64,000 nucleotides of DNA from Galaxea fascicularis (lineage: Eukaryota > Cnidaria > Anthozoa > Scleractinia > Euphylliidae), in contig OX419347.1 of assembly GCA_948470475.1 (NCBI GenBank), positions 4,662,038 to 4,726,037 of the forward strand. The letters are read 5' to 3'. This document shows, in pieces, positions 58,304-64,000 of the stretch. Under the pieces are notes generated by a model. It made no database searches and was not told where the DNA came from. It worked only from the letters and a program-made list of their open reading frames with translations. How positions within the stretch are numbered: position 1 is the stretch's first letter; every line of letters begins with the position of its first letter. The position numbers were made by a program, and so were the translations under genes.

Positions 58304-59327
58304 GTAAGTAACTTCTATCGGAAGGCTTCCATTAGTTACATCTATTAAGTTAATTTTTTAAAGCAACATAACGTTTTTTAAAAGCATGTTTCGACAGTCT
58401 TCTGTCATCTTCAGATGAGATGAGTACAGAGTTGAATATATAGGTTGCGCAAAGTGCTATTTAACCTTAAAAATAGCAGTCTTGGTAAAGTTTTAATTAG
58501 CTTTTTCAAAAATTTTAAAGCATGTTTTCCAAGAAGAGGAAGAAAACTATCGCATAGTTCGTAATACTTGTGCAACAAGTCGTTTGTTTGTCAACGATTT
58601 CCGTAATTGTTACTTTAATGTTCAAGAGAAAAGCACTGGTTTGGCAACTATCCGAGTATACGTTTTTATTAAGGGATTATTGTTAACTATGGTCAGTTGT
58701 TCGTGGCTGCCGAATTGATATTCGATCTAAAGGTAAGAACGTTTTTGACGAGGAATTTTGGGCTACAAGTCAAGAAGAGTTTTCGTCCACCCTGAAGGGA
58801 AAAAATCCTTTCGAAAACTTTCTATTCATAAGTTATTAAACTGGAATCAAAGTTCACACTAACAGTGTGTTCCCCTGCAGTGCTCGGCCAAAACTTTGTA
58901 ACAAGCTAGTCCATGGGCCAGTGGAGTCTAAAATATACCAGCCAAATGGCGTCATTTGGTGGCCCAGCATTGCGATTACCGAGCTTGTATCAGCTAAATT
59001 GTTGTTTGACATTCCTTTTGGGGTCAACTTACCTCGAAGCCGGTTGAATCTCTCTTCCGCAATACTATCTCCAAATTCTCTTGTATTATAAGTAGCCCAG
59101 TGGCTAGTGGTTCTCCAATTTTACCAGGCCAAACCAAATGTCATCTAGTCCTGGGCGGTCCTGGGCTGGTGGACTACCGCTGTAATGTCGAACACTGGTC
59201 TTAATAGTGCAGGTAACGACTAAACTGTACACAATTTTAATTACAATTCAGTAAATTCTACGGGTAAAAAATGAATTCTCTAATGAACCGTCAATTAAAG
59301 TCGTTTACCTTTCCATTTCTTCAACAG

Positions 59328-59627
59328 AACCTGACGGTGCTCCACAAAATGTGGCGGAACATAACACTAGCTCAACCAGCATCTTAGTTACATGGAATGA
59401 GGTGCCAGTAGAACAACAGAATGGTATCATCACCAGTTACACCATTGTCTACAAGTCACAAACAGAGAATCACAATGGAAATGTTCCAGTTGGTGCTAAT
59501 GAACGGCAAAAGAACATAACAGGGCTGAAGGAGTATGTGTTCTATAATATCACGGTGTTCGCATCTACTGTGAAAGGAGATGGACCAGAAAGCAGTCCGG
59601 TTCTTGTTGTTAGAACAGACCAGGACA
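59328..59627 (+). CDS. FN3 array exon, copy 3 (type A)
   Basis: Predicted protein identical to copies 1 and 2; type-A Arg codon and type-A downstream intron, with a private TTTTTCGACG variant near 59910. Confidence 0.92.
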
Positions 59628-60651
59628 GTAAGTAACTTCTATCGCAAGGCTTCCATTAGTTACATCTATTAAGCTAATTTTTTAAAGCAACATAACGTTT
59701 TTTAAAAGTATGCTTCGACAGTCTTCTGTCATCTTCAGATGAGATGAGTACAGAGTTGAATATATAGATAGCGCAAAGTGCTATTTAACCTTAAAAATAG
59801 CAGTGTTGGTAAAGTTTTAATTAGCTTTTTCAAAAATTTCAAAGCATGTTTTCCAAGAAGAGGAAGAAAACTATCGCATAGTTCGTAATACTTGTGCAAC
59901 AAGTCGTTTGTTTTTCGACGATTTCCGTAATTGTTACTTTAATGTTCAAGAGAAAAGCACTGGTTTGGCAACTATCCGAGTATACGTTTTTATTAAGGGA
60001 TTATTGTTAACTATGGTCAGTTGTTCGTGGCTGCCGAATTGATATTCGATCTAAAGGTAAGAACGTTTTTGACGAGGAATTTTGGGCTACAAGTCAAGAA
60101 GAGTTTTCGTCCACCCTGAAGGGAAAAAATCCTTTCGAAAACTTTCTATTCATAAGTTATTAAACTGGAATCAAAGTTCACACTAACAGTGTGTTCCCCT
60201 GCAGTGCTCGACCAAAACTTTGTAACAAGCTAGTCCATGGGCCAGTGGAGTCTAAAATATACCAGCCAAATGGCGTCATTTGGTGGCCCAGCATTGCGAT
60301 TACCGAGCTTGTATCAGCTAAATTGTTGTTTGACATTCCTTTTGGGGTCAACTTACCTCGAAGCCGGTTGAATCTCTCTTCCGCAATACTATCTCCAAAT
60401 TCTCTTGTATTACAAGTAGCCCAGTGGCTAGTGGTTCTCCAATTTTACCAGGCCAAACCAAATGTCATCTAGTCCTGGGCGGTCCTGGGCTGGTGGTCTG
60501 CCGCTGTAATGTCGAACACTGGTCTTAATAGTGCAGGTAACGACTAAACTGTACACAATTTTAATTACAATTCAGTAAATTCTACGGGTAAAAAATGAAT
60601 TCTCTAATGAACCGTCAAGTAAAGTCGTTTACCTTTCCATTTCTTCAACAG

Positions 60652-60951
60652 AACCTGACGGTGCTCCACAAAATGTGGCGGAACATAACACTAGCTCAAC
60701 CAGCATCTTAGTTACATGGAATGAGGTGCCAGTAGAACAACAGAATGGTATCATCACCAGTTACACCATTGTCTACAAGTCACAAACAGAGAATCACAAT
60801 GGAAATGTTCCAGTTGGTGCTAATGAAAGGCAAAAGAACATAACAGGGCTGAAGGAGTATGTGTTCTATAATATCACGGTGTTCGCATCTACTGTGAAAG
60901 GAGATGGACCAGAAAGCAGTCCGGTTCTTGTTGTTAGAACAGACCAGGACA
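60652..60951 (+). CDS. FN3 array exon, copy 4 (type B)
   Basis: Predicted protein identical to the other copies; type-B Arg codon and type-B intron (ATCGGAAGG, AGCATGTTTCG). Confidence 0.92.
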
Positions 60952-61975
60952 GTAAGTAACTTCTATCGGAAGGCTTCCATTAGTTACATCTATTAAGTTA
61001 ATTTTTTAAAGCAACATAACGTTTTTTAAAAGCATGTTTCGACAGTCTTCTGTCATCTTCAGATGAGATGAGTACAGAGTTGAATATATAGGTTGCGCAA
61101 AGTGCTATTTAACCTTAAAAATAGCAGTCTTGGTAAAGTTTTAATTAGCTTTTTCAAAAATTTTAAAGCATGTTTTCCAAGAAGAGGAAGAAAACTATCG
61201 CATAGTTCGTAATACTTGTGCAACAAGTCGTTTGTTTGTCAACGATTTCCGTAATTGTTACTTTAATGTTCAAGAGAAAAGCACTGGTTTGGCAACTATC
61301 CGAGTATACGTTTTTATTAAGGGATTATTGTTAACTATGGTCAGTTGTTCGTGGCTGCCGAATTGATATTCGATCTAAAGGTAAGAACGTTTTTGACGAG
61401 GAATTTTGGGCTACAAGTCAAGAAGAGTTTTCGTCCACCCTGAAGGGAAAAAATCCTTTCGAAAACTTTCTATTCATAAGTTATTAAACTGGAATCAAAG
61501 TTCACACTAACAGTGTGTTCCCCTGCAGTGCTCGGCCAAAACTTTGTAACAAGCTAGTCCATGGGCCAGTGGAGTCTAAAATATACCAGCCAAATGGCGT
61601 CATTTGGTGGCCCAGCATTGCGATTACCGAGCTTGTATCAGCTAAATTGTTGTTTGACATTCCTTTTGGGGTCAACTTACCTCGAAGCCGGTTGAATCTC
61701 TCTTCCGCAATACTATCTCCAAATTCTCTTGTATTATAAGTAGCCCAGTGGCTAGTGGTTCTCCAATTTTACCAGGCCAAACCAAATGTCATCTAGTCCT
61801 GGGCGGTCCTGGGCTGGTGGACTACCGCTGTAATGTCGAACACTGGTCTTAATAGTGCAGGTAACGACTAAACTGTACACAATTTTAATTACAATTCAGT
61901 AAATTCTACGGGTAAAAAATGAATTCTCTAATGAACCGTCAATTAAAGTCGTTTACCTTTCCATTTCTTCAACAG

Positions 61976-62275
61976 AACCTGACGGTGCTCCACAAAATGT
62001 GGCGGAACATAACACTAGCTCAACCAGCATCTTAGTTACATGGAATGAGGTGCCAGTAGAACAACAGAATGGTATCATCACCAGTTACACCATTGTCTAC
62101 AAGTCACAAACAGAGAATCACAATGGAAATGTTCCAGTTGGTGCTAATGAACGGCAAAAGAACATAACAGGGCTGAAGGAGTATGTGTTCTATAATATCA
62201 CGGTGTTCGCATCTACTGTGAAAGGAGATGGACCAGAAAGCAGTCCGGTTCTTGTTGTTAGAACAGACCAGGACA
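61976..62275 (+). CDS. FN3 array exon, copy 5 (type A, followed by mosaic intron)
   Basis: Predicted protein identical. The exon and first half of the following intron are type A, but markers after about 62857 (GCTCGGCC, TATTATAAGTAG, GGTGGACTACC) are type B. Confidence 0.92.
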
Positions 62276-63299
62276 GTAAGTAACTTCTATCGCAAGGCTT
62301 CCATTAGTTACATCTATTAAGCTAATTTTTTAAAGCAACATAACGTTTTTTAAAAGTATGCTTCGACAGTCTTCTGTCATCTTCAGATGAGATGAGTACA
62401 GAGTTGAATATATAGATAGCGCAAAGTGCTATTTAACCTTAAAAATAGCAGTGTTGGTAAAGTTTTAATTAGCTTTTTCAAAAATTTCAAAGCATGTTTT
62501 CCAAGAAGAGGAAGAAAACTATCGCATAGTTCGTAATACTTGTGCAACAAGTCGTTTGTTTGTCGACGATTTCCGTAATTGTTACTTTAATGTTCAAGAG
62601 AAAAGCACTGGTTTGGCAACTATCCGAGTATACGTTTTTATTAAGGGATTATTGTTAACTATGGTCAGTTGTTCGTGGCTGCCGAATTGATATTCGATCT
62701 AAAGGTAAGAACGTTTTTGACGAGGAATTTTGGGCTACAAGTCAAGAAGAGTTTTCGTCCACCCTGAAGGGAAAAAATCCTTTCGAAAACTTTCTATTCA
62801 TAAGTTATTAAACTGGAATCAAAGTTCACACTAACAGTGTGTTCCCCTGCAGTGCTCGGCCAAAACTTTGTAACAAGCTAGTCCATGGGCCAGTGGAGTC
62901 TAAAATATACCAGCCAAATGGCGTCATTTGGTGGCCCAGCATTGCGATTACCGAGCTTGTATCAGCTAAATTGTTGTTTGACATTCCTTTTGGGGTCAAC
63001 TTACCTCGAAGCCGGTTGAATCTCTCTTCCGCAATACTATCTCCAAATTCTCTTGTATTATAAGTAGCCCAGTGGCTAGTGGTTCTCCAATTTTACCAGG
63101 CCAAACCAAATGTCATCTAGTCCTGGGCGGTCCTGGGCTGGTGGACTACCGCTGTAATGTCGAACACTGGTCTTAATAGTGCAGGTAACGACTAAACTGT
63201 ACACAATTTTAATTACAATTCAGTAAATTCTACGGGTAAAAAATGAATTCTCTAATGAGCCGTCAATTAAAGTCGTTTACCTTTCCATTTCTTCAACAG

Positions 63300-63599
63300 A
63301 ACCTGACGGTGCTCCACAAAATGTGGCGGAACATAACACTAGCTCAACCAGCATCTTAGTTACATGGAATGAGGTGCCAGTAGAACAACAGAATGGTATC
63401 ATCACCAGTTACACCATTGTCTACAAGTCACAAACAGAGAATCACAATGGAAATGTTCCAGTTGGTGCTAATGAAAGGCAAAAGAACATAACAGGGCTGA
63501 AGGAGTATGTGTTCTATAATATCACGGTGTTCGCATCTACTGTGAAAGGAGATGGACCAGAAAGCAGTCCGGTTCTTGTTGTTAGAACAGACCAGGACA
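63300..63599 (+). CDS. FN3 array exon, copy 6 (type B)
   Basis: Predicted protein identical. The downstream intron mixes A and B markers and has a private segment (CATATTCAGTTAAATTAC near 63702), so the array is changing character here. Continuation lies beyond the window. Confidence 0.92.
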
Positions 63600-64000
63600 G
63601 TAAGTAACTTCTATCGGAAGGCTTCCATTAGTTACATCTATTAAGTTAATTTTTTAAAGCAACATAACGTTTTTTAAAAGTATGCTTCGACAGTCTTCTG
63701 TCATATTCAGTTAAATTACAAAGTACAGAGTTGAATATATAGGTTGCGCAAAGTGCTATTTAACCTTAAAAATAGCAGTGTTGGTAAAGTTTTAATTAGC
63801 TTTTTCCAAAATTTCAAAGCATGTTTTCCAAGAAGAGGAAGAAAACTATCGCATAGTTCGTAACACTTGTGCAACAAGTCGTTTGTTTGTCAACGATTTC
63901 CGTAATTGTTACTTTAATGTTCAAGAGAAAAGCACTGGTTTGGCAACTATCCGAGTATACGTTTTTATTAAGGGATTATTGTTAACTATGGTCAGTTGTT

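Larger units (their letters stand above)
56668..64000. repeat. 1,324-bp tandem array, one FN3 exon per unit, at least 5.5 units
   Basis: FN3 exons start at 56680, 58004, 59328, 60652, 61976 and 63300, exactly 1,324 bases apart; exons and introns are nearly identical. Two subtypes alternate: the Arg codon is CGG in copies 1, 3, 5 and AGG in copies 2, 4, 6 (first base at 56856, 58180, 59504, 60828, 62152, 63476), with matching intron markers (ATCGCAAGG against ATCGGAAGG; ATAGATAGCGC against ATAGGTTGCGC). The array leaves the window. Confidence 0.95.

Overview
The window is animal nuclear DNA: protein-coding exons are split by AT-rich introns with GT/AG borders, and small inverted-repeat transposons, tRNA-derived SINEs, a LINE fragment and (GAT)n-type microsatellites are dense. 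Gene content (cnidarian-looking receptor tyrosine kinase, Ig and FN3 ectodomain exons) and SINE style suggest an anthozoan, probably a stony coral. That taxonomic call is inference; no rRNA or mitochondrial marker is present.

Layout. (1) 1-6.4 kb, + strand: the cytoplasmic 3' part of a receptor tyrosine kinase in eight exons, with an intact P-loop, beta3 Lys, DFG and APE but HRG instead of HRD in the catalytic loop. (2) 6.4-15 kb: spacer with nested DNA transposons, a SINE pair split by a LINE, and one plausible minus-strand terminal exon. (3) 15.2-40.4 kb, + strand: five exons that each encode a signal peptide and stop in phase 1 (15256, 19775, 28999, 32496, 40322), a Ser/Thr-rich mucin-like exon (22339) and twelve one-domain Ig exons (one dead), plus an Ig exon remnant, all in phase 1-1. 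(4) 45.8-55.6 kb: one further Ig exon and three FN3 domains, the second split over two exons. (5) 56.68 kb to the end: a 1,324-bp tandem array in which each unit holds one FN3 exon; six copies are visible, predicted identical in protein, alternating between two DNA subtypes, and the array runs off the window.

How it fits together. Every signal-peptide exon ends in a G of a split codon, and every ectodomain module starts and ends in phase 1 (the split FN3 domain counts as one module). Any first exon can therefore be joined to any downstream domain, and any domain can be skipped, without a frameshift. No transmembrane or terminal exon was recognised between the signal-peptide exons and the FN3 array. 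The simplest readings are one large adhesion/receptor gene with alternative promoters, or a few recently duplicated genes sharing a 3' end beyond the window. Local duplications (15.6-23.5 kb triplication, the 34.1-37.9 kb Ig pair duplication, the FN3 array) show the locus gains and loses domains by segmental duplication. The kinase gene just upstream may be the 3' end of a paralogous receptor; that is conjecture because neither gene is complete here.
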